Source of the DNA: Psychromonas sp.
Lineage (GTDB): Bacteria > Pseudomonadota > Gammaproteobacteria > Enterobacterales > Psychromonadaceae
NCBI GenBank assembly: GCA_023145575.1
Contig: JAGLDN010000210.1
Span: 1-8,806 of the forward strand
DNA length: 8,806 nucleotides
Direction: 5' to 3'
Shown: positions 1-6,134 of the stretch, in pieces
Layout of the letters: each line of letters opens with the position of its first letter
Position numbering within the stretch: the stretch's first letter is position 1
Program-made: the position numbers and the translations under genes
Notes under the pieces: generated by a model
Database searches by the model: none
Seen by the model: only the letters and a program-made list of their open reading frames with translations
What the model was told of the DNA's origin: nothing

Positions 1-44
1 ATCACCAAAGGTCGAATTAAAATAAAGACTTCAATTCTTAAGTA

Positions 45-70
45 GTTATTCTACATAGAAATTTTATAAC
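45..70. repeat. Nested inverted repeat around TTCTACATAGAA
   Basis: TTCTA (49-53) and TAGAA (56-60) form a near-perfect palindrome with a 2-nt centre. It is bracketed by GTTA (45-48) and TAAC (67-70). It sits just after the TAG at 43-45. There is no following T tract, so a terminator is not supported; an operator or the edge of a dispersed intergenic repeat are both possible. The role is unknown. Confidence 0.4.
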
Positions 71-439
71 AACGCTCCTTGGTACTAGTTGCCTTGCACT
101 GCGGAACACAAGCTCTAAAACCAGACTGAGTGACCATAATCGAAAAGTGCCTAATATTGTGCCTTGTTCTGATCATCGAGCTTGAGCCTGACAAAGCATT
201 TTTGCGTCAAATGGGTATAAAACCAAACTTTTTTAGTTTTGTACCTTAAAATTTTTTTACATTGTCATCTGTCAAGCAATAAATCCAAATAATAAACTCT
301 TCTAATTGAATGATCTTGCAAACTTTATTTACTTTTTTACTATAACAATATTAAGTTAGATAATACCTTATATAAATAAATAATTGTGTTTTTTGAGAGT
401 CGCGCATGGCATAAAGATAGGTAAATGAAGGAGTGTTTG

Positions 440-479
440 CGTTTGTGAGCTTTAATGCACGTTTGTGGACTTTCAATTT
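440..479. repeat. Two imperfect 20-bp tandem copies (CGTTTGTG...)
   Basis: CGTTTGTG begins at 440 and again at 460, and the similarity continues as AGCTTTAAT versus GACTTTCAAT, giving a 20-bp period. The pair lies just beyond the 3' end of the minus-strand gene at 512-1069. A spacing close to two helical turns would suit a paired protein-binding site, but two copies are too few to call iterons. Confidence 0.45.
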
Positions 480-493
480 TAAAATGCACCAAC

Positions 494-514
494 TAGCGAC
501 CAAGACTCTCGCTA
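494..514 (-). terminator. Hairpin overlapping the stop codon of the 512-1069 gene
   Basis: TAGCGA (494-499) and TCGCTA (509-514) make a 6-bp stem with a 9-nt loop. On the minus strand the stem starts at the TAG stop codon of the orphan gene. The nearest T run on that strand is several bases further on and short, so this is a weak terminator candidate at best. Confidence 0.25.
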
Positions 515-1069
515 ATAGCGTTGTTGGATGATTAGTGTATCACACACTTTGTCATCATTTTCAGTGATGAGAGCAGGTCTCCACCTAGTGACAGTTCTTC
601 TTAACTCATATGGGAAACATTGCCCATCTGACAAGCCAAAGTTACTCAAGAACGCGAGTGCGAAATCTTGGCAACCATATGGCTCTTTAGCATCACCTGA
701 ACCACCATTATGAATAGGAAGCTTCGCCATAAGATCAAATACATCACGCATCGCGGGATGACTTTTCAGTATTAATTTTTCGAAATGATAGGGCTTGGAT
801 CCCATCGGATCTTCTACGCAGAAAAGCAACCTATAACTAAGTGGTACTAGGTCAACGTGCATTAACATCCCACTATCTGTATGCAAAGCAAGCTTCCAGT
901 GCCCGTCAAAGTAATCATCATGTCTCGCGACGGTTATAAAATGTATTTTCATGTCTAGGTAGGAGAGAATACCAGCCAAATCAGAATATTCTTCTAGTAA
1001 TACTTCTGGGGTGAAGTATTGCTGCATATTTACGTCAACAGAGAAATCTCGTACATAAATTATATTCAT
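512..1069 (-). CDS. Hypothetical protein, possible permuted papain-fold (LRAT/DUF7770-like)
   Basis: A 185-residue soluble protein with no signal peptide or membrane segment. I do not recognise a named family. The arrangement is suggestive: H57-W58 opens a predicted strand (GHWKLALHT), a second histidine is at 71 (MLMHVDL), and C133 begins a predicted helix (YGCQDFALAF). The order His, His, then Cys in a C-Q-[DH]-F-like motif is that of circularly permuted NlpC/P60-type proteins such as LRAT/HRASLS acyltransferases and the fungal DUF7770 family. That is pattern matching by eye, so catalytic activity (thiol hydrolase or acyltransferase) is inference. The start is uncertain: the only purine-rich stretch (ACAGAG) abuts the ATG, leaving no normal spacing, and the next in-frame Met (residue 15) has no better site. 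It stands alone between repeats and a dead transposase and looks richer in G+C than its surroundings, which suggests horizontal acquisition. No neighbouring toxin, immunity or partner gene is visible. Confidence 0.6.
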   Translation of the reverse strand: MNIIYVRDFSVDVNMQQYFTPEVLLEEYSDLAGILSYLDMKIHFITVARHDDYFDGHWKLALHTDSGMLMHVDLVPLSYRLLFCVEDPMGSKPYHFEKLILKSHPAMRDVFDLMAKLPIHNGGSGDAKEPYGCQDFALAFLSNFGLSDGQCFPYELRRTVTRWRPALITENDDKVCDTLIIQQRY

Positions 1070-1103
1070 CTCTGTATTTTTGCTATTTATTGTAGAGTTA
1101 ATT

Positions 1104-1138
1104 CAGTTGAAATTATTCACTGATGTTACTCAGTTGAA
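1104..1138. repeat. Direct repeat of CAGTTGAA upstream of the orphan gene
   Basis: CAGTTGAA occurs at 1104-1111 and 1131-1138, 27 bp apart. The first copy lies in a partial palindrome (TTCA-GT-TGAA). Both lie within about 70 bp upstream of the minus-strand start at 1069 and could be operator half-sites, but they also fall at the ragged end of the transposase pseudogene, so chance or IS origin is equally likely. Confidence 0.25.
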
Positions 1139-1790
1139 GCCAGATCTGCTTTTCTTTAGATCTAAAAGTATATTTCATAGCTTTTCTACCTAAAAATGTT
1201 TGAAGCTTTCCACCTTTTTTTTTATCTGATCAAATTGACATTAGATTGTTTCATGAAGAAATCTGATGTTATCAATTGTTGAAAACAACCTGTAAGCTAA
1301 TACGTAGCGCCATTTCAAGTGATTTTTTATATGCTTTAAGTATGAATATTAAGTCCTCATTTTTAGCGGTGTTACTCTTTCTTTTTAGTTTTGGGTTACA
1401 TCGTATGAGTATTGGGTCTCTTTTGTAATGAGTTTAAAGGCAAGTGGGATCCTTGGTTGACCAGAATGATAAATATAATTGAGTAAGTTTATGCCATTAA
1501 TTGAAAGAAAAACCGCATGATGGAAATGCAAAATTATAATTCATTTCATTCGAGAATGCTTTAGAGTGAACTGTGTCGTCATCAAAGATTAAAGCGAGAT
1601 CATCAGACTCAATTTGCTGAACCTCTTTTTTTACATTTTCCAACAAGTCAGCCGAAGTAAACTGTTTGTAGGAAAAGAAGCGAGTCATCTGATCGTGACT
1701 AATATCTCCATTTTGAATATTCGATAAGTCAGTTTTTACTGCATAACTGGAGTTACAAGGTAATCAACAATAAAGATCAAATATATGTTT
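1113..1790 (-). pseudogene. Decayed IS4-type transposase
   Basis: Conceptual translation of the minus strand over several frames recovers the order of an IS4/IS701-like DDE transposase. From the N-terminal side the pieces are: FDLYC, a stop at 1764-1766, NGDISHDQMTRFFSYKQFTS, IESDDLALIFDDDT (first catalytic Asp region) and HSKAFSNEMN; a frameshift near 1527-1545; INGINLLNYIYHSGQ and IPLAFKLITKETQ; two in-frame stops; then WRYVLAYRLFSTIDNIRF. In the last block the Asp normally found in YVLAD-x-x-F is Tyr (codon 1292-1294), so the second catalytic residue is lost. A TAA follows at 1241-1243. The in-frame sequence continuing to 1113 (KYTFRSKEKQIWLQ) is probably but less certainly part of it. The C-terminal third with the catalytic Glu is missing. 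The longest intact piece is only 63 codons (1497-1688). No terminal repeats or target duplication could be identified. Confidence 0.85.
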
Positions 1791-1979
1791 ATGTTGATTT
1801 AGACCGATATTCTAACAGTTTTTCGTGTGGATTTTAGCCAGTTCGTAACATCAGTAAATTACAATAAAAAATATTTCATATTAAATTTCAGGCTCTCTTT
1901 CTATGGGTTACAATAACTATAAAAAACTAAAGATAATAAATTTTGCTTGTGATATTATTTTTATTTTTTACTTTACGTT

Positions 1980-1984
1980 GGGAG
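1980..1984 (+). promoter_or_regulatory. Ribosome binding site of rlmJ
   Basis: GGGAG lies 6 nt before the ATG at 1991 and decides the start. The reading frame is open further upstream, to a TTG at 1943, but that extension is a hydrophobic AT-rich run unlike any RlmJ N-terminus. Confidence 0.75.
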
Positions 1985-1990
1985 TGCTCA

Positions 1991-2833
1991 ATGCTGAGTT
2001 ATCGCCATTCTTTTCACGCAGGTAATTTTGCTGATGTGTTAAAACACACTATTATGGTTGCTATTTTAAATCACCTGCTAAAAAAAGATAAACCATTTTG
2101 TTATTTTGATACCCACTCAGGTTGTGGTGCTTATTCATTGCATTCAAGTGAAGCATTGAAAATAAAAGAGTTTGAGAATGGCATTATGCAATTATGGGAA
2201 CGTTCTGATTTACCACTGCCAATACAAAACTATGTAGACCAGGTAGTGGCATTCAATGGTAAAAAATCATTAACCGTTTACCCAGGATCTCCGAGTATTG
2301 CAGGACAAATGAAACGTCAAAATGATCGAATGTTTTTATTTGAGCTACACCCGAATGAATTTATTAATATGAGGGCAAACTTTTGTGACGTAAGGCAAAC
2401 TAAAATCGATAACACTGATGGGCTAGCAGGCCTGATTGCTAATATGCCACCAAAAGAGCGGCGCGGGTTTGTATTAATTGATCCGTCGTATGAAAACCAA
2501 TCAGACTATCAATCCGTGGTTGATACGATTCAAAAATCAATAAAACGTTTTGCAACAGGTACTTATGCCTTATGGTATCCCGTTGTGTATCGTAGGACTA
2601 TTAAAAATTTACAAAGAAACATATTGAAAACGGGTATTAGAAACATTCAACTTTTTGAATTAGGGGTAGGAGCCGATTCAGATGAAGTAGGAATGACATC
2701 AAGCGGAATGATCGTCATTAATCCACCTTGGACGTTGAAAAATGAAATGCAGCTTGCATTGCCCTTTCTTTCTAAACAGTTAGGTGTTAACGGCAAAGGT
2801 TTTTATCGCATTGAAACCTTGGTAGCACAATAG
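1991..2833 (+). CDS. rlmJ: 23S rRNA (adenine-2030-N6)-methyltransferase RlmJ
   Basis: Transfers a methyl group from S-adenosylmethionine to N6 of A2030 of 23S rRNA; a cytoplasmic ribosome-modification enzyme. Translation from 1991 gives 280 residues, the length of E. coli RlmJ, and begins with the family N-terminus MLSYRHSFHAGNFADVLKH, including Y4, H6 and K18, which are conserved in the family. FDTHSGCGAY (39-48) is the cofactor-binding motif I region, YPGSP (97-101) and ELHP (118-121) are family blocks, and the catalytic motif is D164-P-S-Y-E168. FATGTYALWYPVV (187-199) and SGMIVINPPW near the C-terminus are typical. E. coli has DPPY where this protein has DPSY; the Asp and Tyr are kept, so activity is expected. 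The gene stands alone: a dead transposase lies upstream and 202 nt separate it from rph. Confidence 0.96.
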   Translation: MLSYRHSFHAGNFADVLKHTIMVAILNHLLKKDKPFCYFDTHSGCGAYSLHSSEALKIKEFENGIMQLWERSDLPLPIQNYVDQVVAFNGKKSLTVYPGSPSIAGQMKRQNDRMFLFELHPNEFINMRANFCDVRQTKIDNTDGLAGLIANMPPKERRGFVLIDPSYENQSDYQSVVDTIQKSIKRFATGTYALWYPVVYRRTIKNLQRNILKTGIRNIQLFELGVGADSDEVGMTSSGMIVINPPWTLKNEMQLALPFLSKQLGVNGKGFYRIETLVAQ

Positions 2834-2973
2834 CTACTTGCTTGTTGTGAAATTATGTTTTCATGCATTATGCATTAAGTTTTGATTTTATTTCACTGCA
2901 GATGATCACGCAGTTTATTAGCTTGAGATGTCAAGGTCATGTTTTGTCTTTAGAGTAATTGTCCGCGCTAACT

Positions 2974-3001
2974 TTGCATCTTGAGACAACATGGGTATAA
3001 T
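2974..3001 (+). promoter_or_regulatory. Predicted promoter of rph-pyrE
   Basis: TTGCAT (2974-2979), 16 bp, then a perfect TATAAT (2996-3001). Transcription would start near 3008, leaving a 5' leader of about 28 nt before the rph ATG at 3036. The interval between the two boxes (CTTGAGACAACATGGG) is closely repeated upstream of dinF at 4592-4619. Confidence 0.6.
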
Positions 3002-3035
3002 ACCTCTCCCATATTATAAAGAGATCTTTTAGTTT

Positions 3036-3752
3036 ATGCGTCCTAGTCAACGATCCCCTGAACAAATCCGTGAAATAAAAATCACGCGTAATTATACAAA
3101 CTATGCCGAAGGCTCGGTATTAATTGAATTTGGTAATACTAAAGTGCTTTGTAATGCGACTGTGTCTAATTGTGTGCCGCGCTGGCTAAAGGATAAAAGT
3201 AAAGGCTGGATAACCGCAGAATATGCTATGTTGCCTCGTGCGACGCATACACGAAATCAACGTGAAGCGTCAAAAGGTAAACAAGGTGGGCGAACGCTTG
3301 AAATTCAACGTTTGATTGCCCGTTCATTACGTGCAGCGGTTGATTTGGAAGCCTTTGGAGAAAATATGATAACGGTCGATTGTGATGTTATCCAAGCAGA
3401 TGGAGGCACCCGTACAGCGTCGATTACAGGCGGTTGTGTTGCATTGGTTGATGCGCTTAATTGGATGGTTAAAAATGGGAAACTCCGTAAAAGTCCGCTT
3501 AAACAGATGATAGCGGCCATTTCTGTGGGAATTTTTAATGATATACCTGTTTGTGACCTAGATTATGAAGAAGACTCAAATGCGCAAACAGATATGAATG
3601 TGGTGATGTGCGAAACAGGCGGAATGATCGAAATTCAGGGTACAGCCGAAGCAGGTGTATTTAGCCATGAAGAGCTATTAGCCATGTTAAGACTTGCAAA
3701 ATCAGGGGTTGAGAACTTGATTTCAGCGCAACAAAAAGCTTTATCACAATAA
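3036..3752 (+). CDS. rph: Ribonuclease PH
   Basis: Phosphate-dependent 3'-to-5' exoribonuclease that trims the 3' ends of tRNA precursors in the cytoplasm, usually as a hexamer of dimers. The protein has 238 residues, as in E. coli wild type. Family landmarks are all present: RSPEQIREIKITRNYTNYAEG (part of 6-25), VPRWLKDKSKGWITAEYAML, LPRATHTRN (66-74), GGRTLEIQR with phosphate-site R86, DGGTRTASI with R126, and the catalytic acidic pair D180 and D186 in DYEEDSNAQTD. There is no truncation, unlike the frameshifted rph of E. coli K-12. A purine-rich AAAGAGA (3018-3024) lies 11 nt before the ATG, rather far but the only candidate. It is first in an operon with pyrE, 16 nt downstream. Confidence 0.97.
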   Translation: MRPSQRSPEQIREIKITRNYTNYAEGSVLIEFGNTKVLCNATVSNCVPRWLKDKSKGWITAEYAMLPRATHTRNQREASKGKQGGRTLEIQRLIARSLRAAVDLEAFGENMITVDCDVIQADGGTRTASITGGCVALVDALNWMVKNGKLRKSPLKQMIAAISVGIFNDIPVCDLDYEEDSNAQTDMNVVMCETGGMIEIQGTAEAGVFSHEELLAMLRLAKSGVENLISAQQKALSQ

Positions 3753-3768
3753 ATCGAAGAGAACATCA

Positions 3769-4410
3769 ATGAAACAGTATCAAAGAGATTTTATTGAATT
3801 TATAATCGAAAAAGATGTATTAAGGTTTGGTGAATTCACGTTAAAATCAGGACGTGTTAGCCCCTATTTTTTCAATGTTGGATTGTTTAATACTGGTCAA
3901 GATTTAGCGCGTTTAGGAGAATTTTATGCTGAAGCTCTGATTAATTCAGGACTTGACTATGATTTACTCTTTGGACCTGCTTACAAGGGGATCCCGATTG
4001 TCACGACAACAGTCGTTGCGTTATACAACAGTTATAAACGCGATGTTAATTATTGTTTTAACCGCAAAGAGACGAAAACCCACGGAGAGGGTGGAAGTCT
4101 TGTTGGATCGGAATTAAAAGGTAACGTTATGTTAATAGATGATGTTATCACAGCAGGGACTGCAATTCGAGAATCAATAGATATTATTAAAGCGTTTGGT
4201 GCGCGCTTTGCTGGCGCGATAGTTGCGCTGGATCGCCAAGAAAAAACAGCAACGGGCCTTTCAGCAATTCAAGAAGTTGAAAGAGATCACAATAGCAAGG
4301 TTATTTCAATTGTTACATTTGATGATTTGAGCACTTATCTAGAAGATAAGCCTGAAAAGAAAAGATTTTTACTGTCATTTAAAGCTTACCGTGAAAAATA
4401 CGGGGTATAG
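3769..4410 (+). CDS. pyrE: Orotate phosphoribosyltransferase
   Basis: Converts orotate and PRPP to orotidine 5'-monophosphate and pyrophosphate, the fifth step of de novo pyrimidine synthesis. The 213-residue length equals E. coli PyrE. K26 in TLKSGR, SPYFFN (31-36), the FGPAYKGIP block (68-76), the flexible catalytic loop RKETKTHGEGG (99-109) and the PRPP-binding motif VMLIDDVITAGTA (120-132) are all intact. Translation probably uses GAAGAG about 9 nt before the ATG. It follows rph by 16 nt with no intervening hairpin and T run, so the UTP-sensitive attenuator known between rph and pyrE in E. coli has no room here; control would have to act at the rph promoter or otherwise. Confidence 0.97.
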   Translation: MKQYQRDFIEFIIEKDVLRFGEFTLKSGRVSPYFFNVGLFNTGQDLARLGEFYAEALINSGLDYDLLFGPAYKGIPIVTTTVVALYNSYKRDVNYCFNRKETKTHGEGGSLVGSELKGNVMLIDDVITAGTAIRESIDIIKAFGARFAGAIVALDRQEKTATGLSAIQEVERDHNSKVISIVTFDDLSTYLEDKPEKKRFLLSFKAYREKYGV

Positions 4411-4465
4411 TTAATACATTATTCAGCGTAATTATTACTCGATGATCAGCGGTAAGTTACAACAT

Positions 4466-4495
4466 TTGACCTTTCAACGATTAGCCTGTTATTAA
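4466..4495 (+). promoter_or_regulatory. Candidate promoter upstream of dinF
   Basis: TTGACC (4466-4471) and TATTAA (4490-4495), separated by 18 bp. A transcript from here would carry the possible leader ORF at 4556-4618 and then dinF. A perfect TATAAT also occurs at 4564-4569, but it has no recognisable -35 box at normal spacing (the nearest TTGACT is 25 bp away). Confidence 0.3.
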
Positions 4496-4555
4496 CTTCT
4501 CAATCGTTTGCCTAATCAATTAACAGATAATGTTGACTATCGAGAGGGCAATTTT

Positions 4556-4618
4556 ATGCCTCGTATAATTGTGCAATTAGGCTTGCTTATGTTGCATCTT
4601 GAGGTAACATCAGGATAA
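4556..4618 (+). CDS. Possible 20-codon leader peptide before dinF
   Basis: An ATG at 4556 follows a good ribosome binding site (GAGGG, 4544-4548, 7 nt away) and opens 20 codons ending in TAA at 4616-4618. The peptide is hydrophobic (MPRIIVQLGLLML...). It ends 16 nt before the dinF TTG start, so translational coupling or leader control is conceivable. It overlaps the promoter-like element at 4592-4619; if that element is a working promoter, this ORF is probably not part of the dinF transcript. No run of regulatory codons is seen. It may be chance. Confidence 0.22.
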   Translation: MPRIIVQLGLLMLHLEVTSG

Positions 4619-4619
4619 C
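4592..4619 (+). promoter_or_regulatory. Second copy of the rph promoter-like element
   Basis: TTGCATCTTGAG is identical to 2974-2985; AACAT, the 16-bp spacing and ATAA are also kept, giving 22 of 28 positions identical to the rph element. The -10 box is degraded to GATAAC. A start from it would fall near 4626, on top of the dinF ribosome binding site, so it may be a regulator-binding site or a relic rather than a working promoter. Confidence 0.4.
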
Positions 4620-4624
4620 GGCCT

Positions 4625-4628
4625 AGGA
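4625..4628 (+). promoter_or_regulatory. Ribosome binding site supporting the dinF TTG start
   Basis: AGGA lies 6 nt before TTG at 4635. The first in-frame ATG is inside the first membrane helix, so the TTG is the most reasonable start. Confidence 0.6.
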
Positions 4629-4634
4629 TTTATT

Positions 4635-5981
4635 TTGAATCAAACAACGAGAGCCTCTTCTAGGATCCATAAACAAATTTTTGCCATTGCACTACCTATG
4701 ATGCTGTCTAATATCAGCGTCCCCTTACTGGGTTTGGTTGATACAGCTGTTATAGGACATCTTCCACAATCGTATTATTTAGCAGGCGTTGCAGTTGGTT
4801 CAATGGTTATCACGCTGATTTTTTGGATGATGGTTTTTTTAAGGATGTCGACTACAGGGTTAGTTGCGCAAGCCGTCGGTGCTAATAACAAACCCCACAT
4901 TATTCGTTTGTTATTGCAGTCTATTTTCATCGCATTATTCGTTGCAATTTTTATTTTACTTATCCAAAAGCCGCTTTGTCACATTGTGTTTAGCTTCGTA
5001 CATGGCTCTCAAATGGCTATTTATTATGCAAAAATGTATTTTAATATTCGTATTTGGAGTGCGCCAGCGAGCTTAATTAATATGGTGCTATTGGGTTGGT
5101 TACTCGGCATGCAGAATGCAAAAATACCCATGCTACTATTAATCATCACCAATACGATTAATATTTTGCTTGATGTATTGTTTGTTGTGGTGTTGAAATG
5201 GTCTGTAGCTGGGGTTGCGTTTGCGTCGCTTTGTGCAGATTACATTGCAATGTTTTGTGGGCTCTATATCGTTTATAAGATGGCTTTACCCTTTTATGAG
5301 CGCGGCTCAATCAACAAGCTGCTTAAACAAGTAATAAATCTAGAAACCTTAAAACCTTTTATTGTGTTGAATCGTGATATTTTTATTCGCACACTGTGTT
5401 TGCAAATTGCCTTTGCATTTATGACGATTCAAGGCACTAAATTAGGTGTTAGCATTGTTTCTGCCAATGCTGTTTTGATGAATTTTTTATTGCTAATTTC
5501 GTTCTCAATGGATGGGCTCGCTTATGCGGCGGAGGCCTTAGTGGGTAAAAGTATTGGCGAGCGCAATGTAAACAAACTAAAAACAAATGTTAAAGTGACG
5601 CTATTTTGGTCGACTATATTTAGTATCGTACAATTTGCCATTTTTTATGTGTGGGGAGATGACATTATTGCTCAAATTACCTCACTTAATTCAGTACAAA
5701 TAGAGGCGAGGCGTTATTTGCCGTGGTTAATTCTTATTCCATTAACGTCAATGTTGGGATTTGTGTTTGATGGGGTGTTTATTGGTATGACAAGAGCAAA
5801 AGAAATGCGTAACAGTATGCTCTTTTCATTGTGCGTAATATATTTTCCCGTTTACCTGTTTTATTCAGGGCAAGGGAATCATGGTCTTTGGATTGCAATG
5901 AACGCCTTTATGCTCGCAAGAGGATTAAGTTTGTTATGGATTTACTTTAGGCTCAATAAGAGCAAGCAATTACTTTTATAA
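4635..5981 (+). CDS. dinF: MATE-family efflux transporter, DinF type
   Basis: An inner-membrane cation-coupled multidrug and toxic-compound exporter of the DinF branch. Translation from TTG gives 448 residues, with about 12 hydrophobic segments throughout. Strong DinF signatures: ALPMMLSNISVPLLGLVDTA (19-38) with the conserved TM1 aspartate D36, AVIGHL, FLRMSTTGLVAQA, SAPASLINMVLLGWLLGMQNA, LNRDIFIRT, NAVLMNFLLL, MDGLAYAAEALVGKSIG and FDGVFIGMTRAKEMRNSM. In E. coli dinF lies next to lexA and is SOS-induced; here neither lexA nor a CTG-N10-CAG LexA box is seen nearby, so SOS control is not supported. It is separated from pyrE by 224 nt and seems to be its own transcription unit. The substrate cannot be inferred from sequence. 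Confidence 0.93.
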   Translation: MNQTTRASSRIHKQIFAIALPMMLSNISVPLLGLVDTAVIGHLPQSYYLAGVAVGSMVITLIFWMMVFLRMSTTGLVAQAVGANNKPHIIRLLLQSIFIALFVAIFILLIQKPLCHIVFSFVHGSQMAIYYAKMYFNIRIWSAPASLINMVLLGWLLGMQNAKIPMLLLIITNTINILLDVLFVVVLKWSVAGVAFASLCADYIAMFCGLYIVYKMALPFYERGSINKLLKQVINLETLKPFIVLNRDIFIRTLCLQIAFAFMTIQGTKLGVSIVSANAVLMNFLLLISFSMDGLAYAAEALVGKSIGERNVNKLKTNVKVTLFWSTIFSIVQFAIFYVWGDDIIAQITSLNSVQIEARRYLPWLILIPLTSMLGFVFDGVFIGMTRAKEMRNSMLFSLCVIYFPVYLFYSGQGNHGLWIAMNAFMLARGLSLLWIYFRLNKSKQLLL

Positions 5982-6062
5982 AAACTTCATGAGTATACTT
6001 TAAACCCCCTATGATAATGTGTATCAAGTAAACAACATTAAATTGAAAAAGTACAAAATTTC

Positions 6063-6079
6063 ATTTAATTTCATTAAAT
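6063..6079. promoter_or_regulatory. Perfect 7-bp inverted repeat upstream of DUF3581-metA
   Basis: ATTTAAT (6063-6069), spacer TTC, ATTAAAT (6073-6079). It lies about 55 nt before the start at 6135, just upstream of a TATATT at 6096-6101, a position suited to an operator. It does not look like tandem MetJ boxes (AGACGTCT) and no S-adenosylmethionine riboswitch is visible. The surrounding DNA is nearly all A and T, so chance is a serious alternative. Confidence 0.3.
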
Positions 6080-6134
6080 AGTAACAAAAATATGTTATAT
6101 TTTAAATTAAATCAGCAAATAAATAAGATATCAT

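Larger units (their letters stand above)
1..511. other. Gene-poor accessory stretch
   Basis: No convincing gene is present. One plus-strand frame is open from the window edge to a TAG at 43-45 (14 codons, ending KTSILK); it could be the last codons of an upstream gene but is too short to judge. Positions 60-210 contain more G and C than the very AT-rich DNA on either side and show no tRNA-like or coding pattern. The rest holds small inverted and direct repeats listed separately. Confidence 0.5.

Noticed and set aside
100..130. GGTTTTAGAGCTTGTG on the minus strand as a Cas9-type CRISPR repeat
   Set aside because: It occurs once, there is no spacer array or cas gene, and the likeness to the known repeat start is only about ten bases.
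1943..1990. Upstream extension of rlmJ to a TTG at 1943
   Set aside because: The added residues are a hydrophobic run from AT-rich DNA, while MLSYRHSFHAGN after a good GGGAG is the standard RlmJ start.
2991..3032. 13-codon ORF just before rph as a leader peptide
   Set aside because: No ribosome binding site is present and its ATG lies inside the predicted promoter, upstream of the expected transcript start.
4592..4619. LexA (SOS) box upstream of dinF
   Set aside because: The sequence does not fit CTGT-N8-ACAG; CTTGAGGTAACATCAG only superficially resembles a dyad.
6012..6026. Terminator after dinF (TGATA/TATCA stem)
   Set aside because: The stem is only 5 bp of mostly A-T pairs and no T run follows.
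6040..6134. MetJ operator or SAM riboswitch ahead of the metA operon
   Set aside because: No tandem AGACGTCT-like boxes and no structured G+C-containing leader are seen; the region is nearly all A and T.
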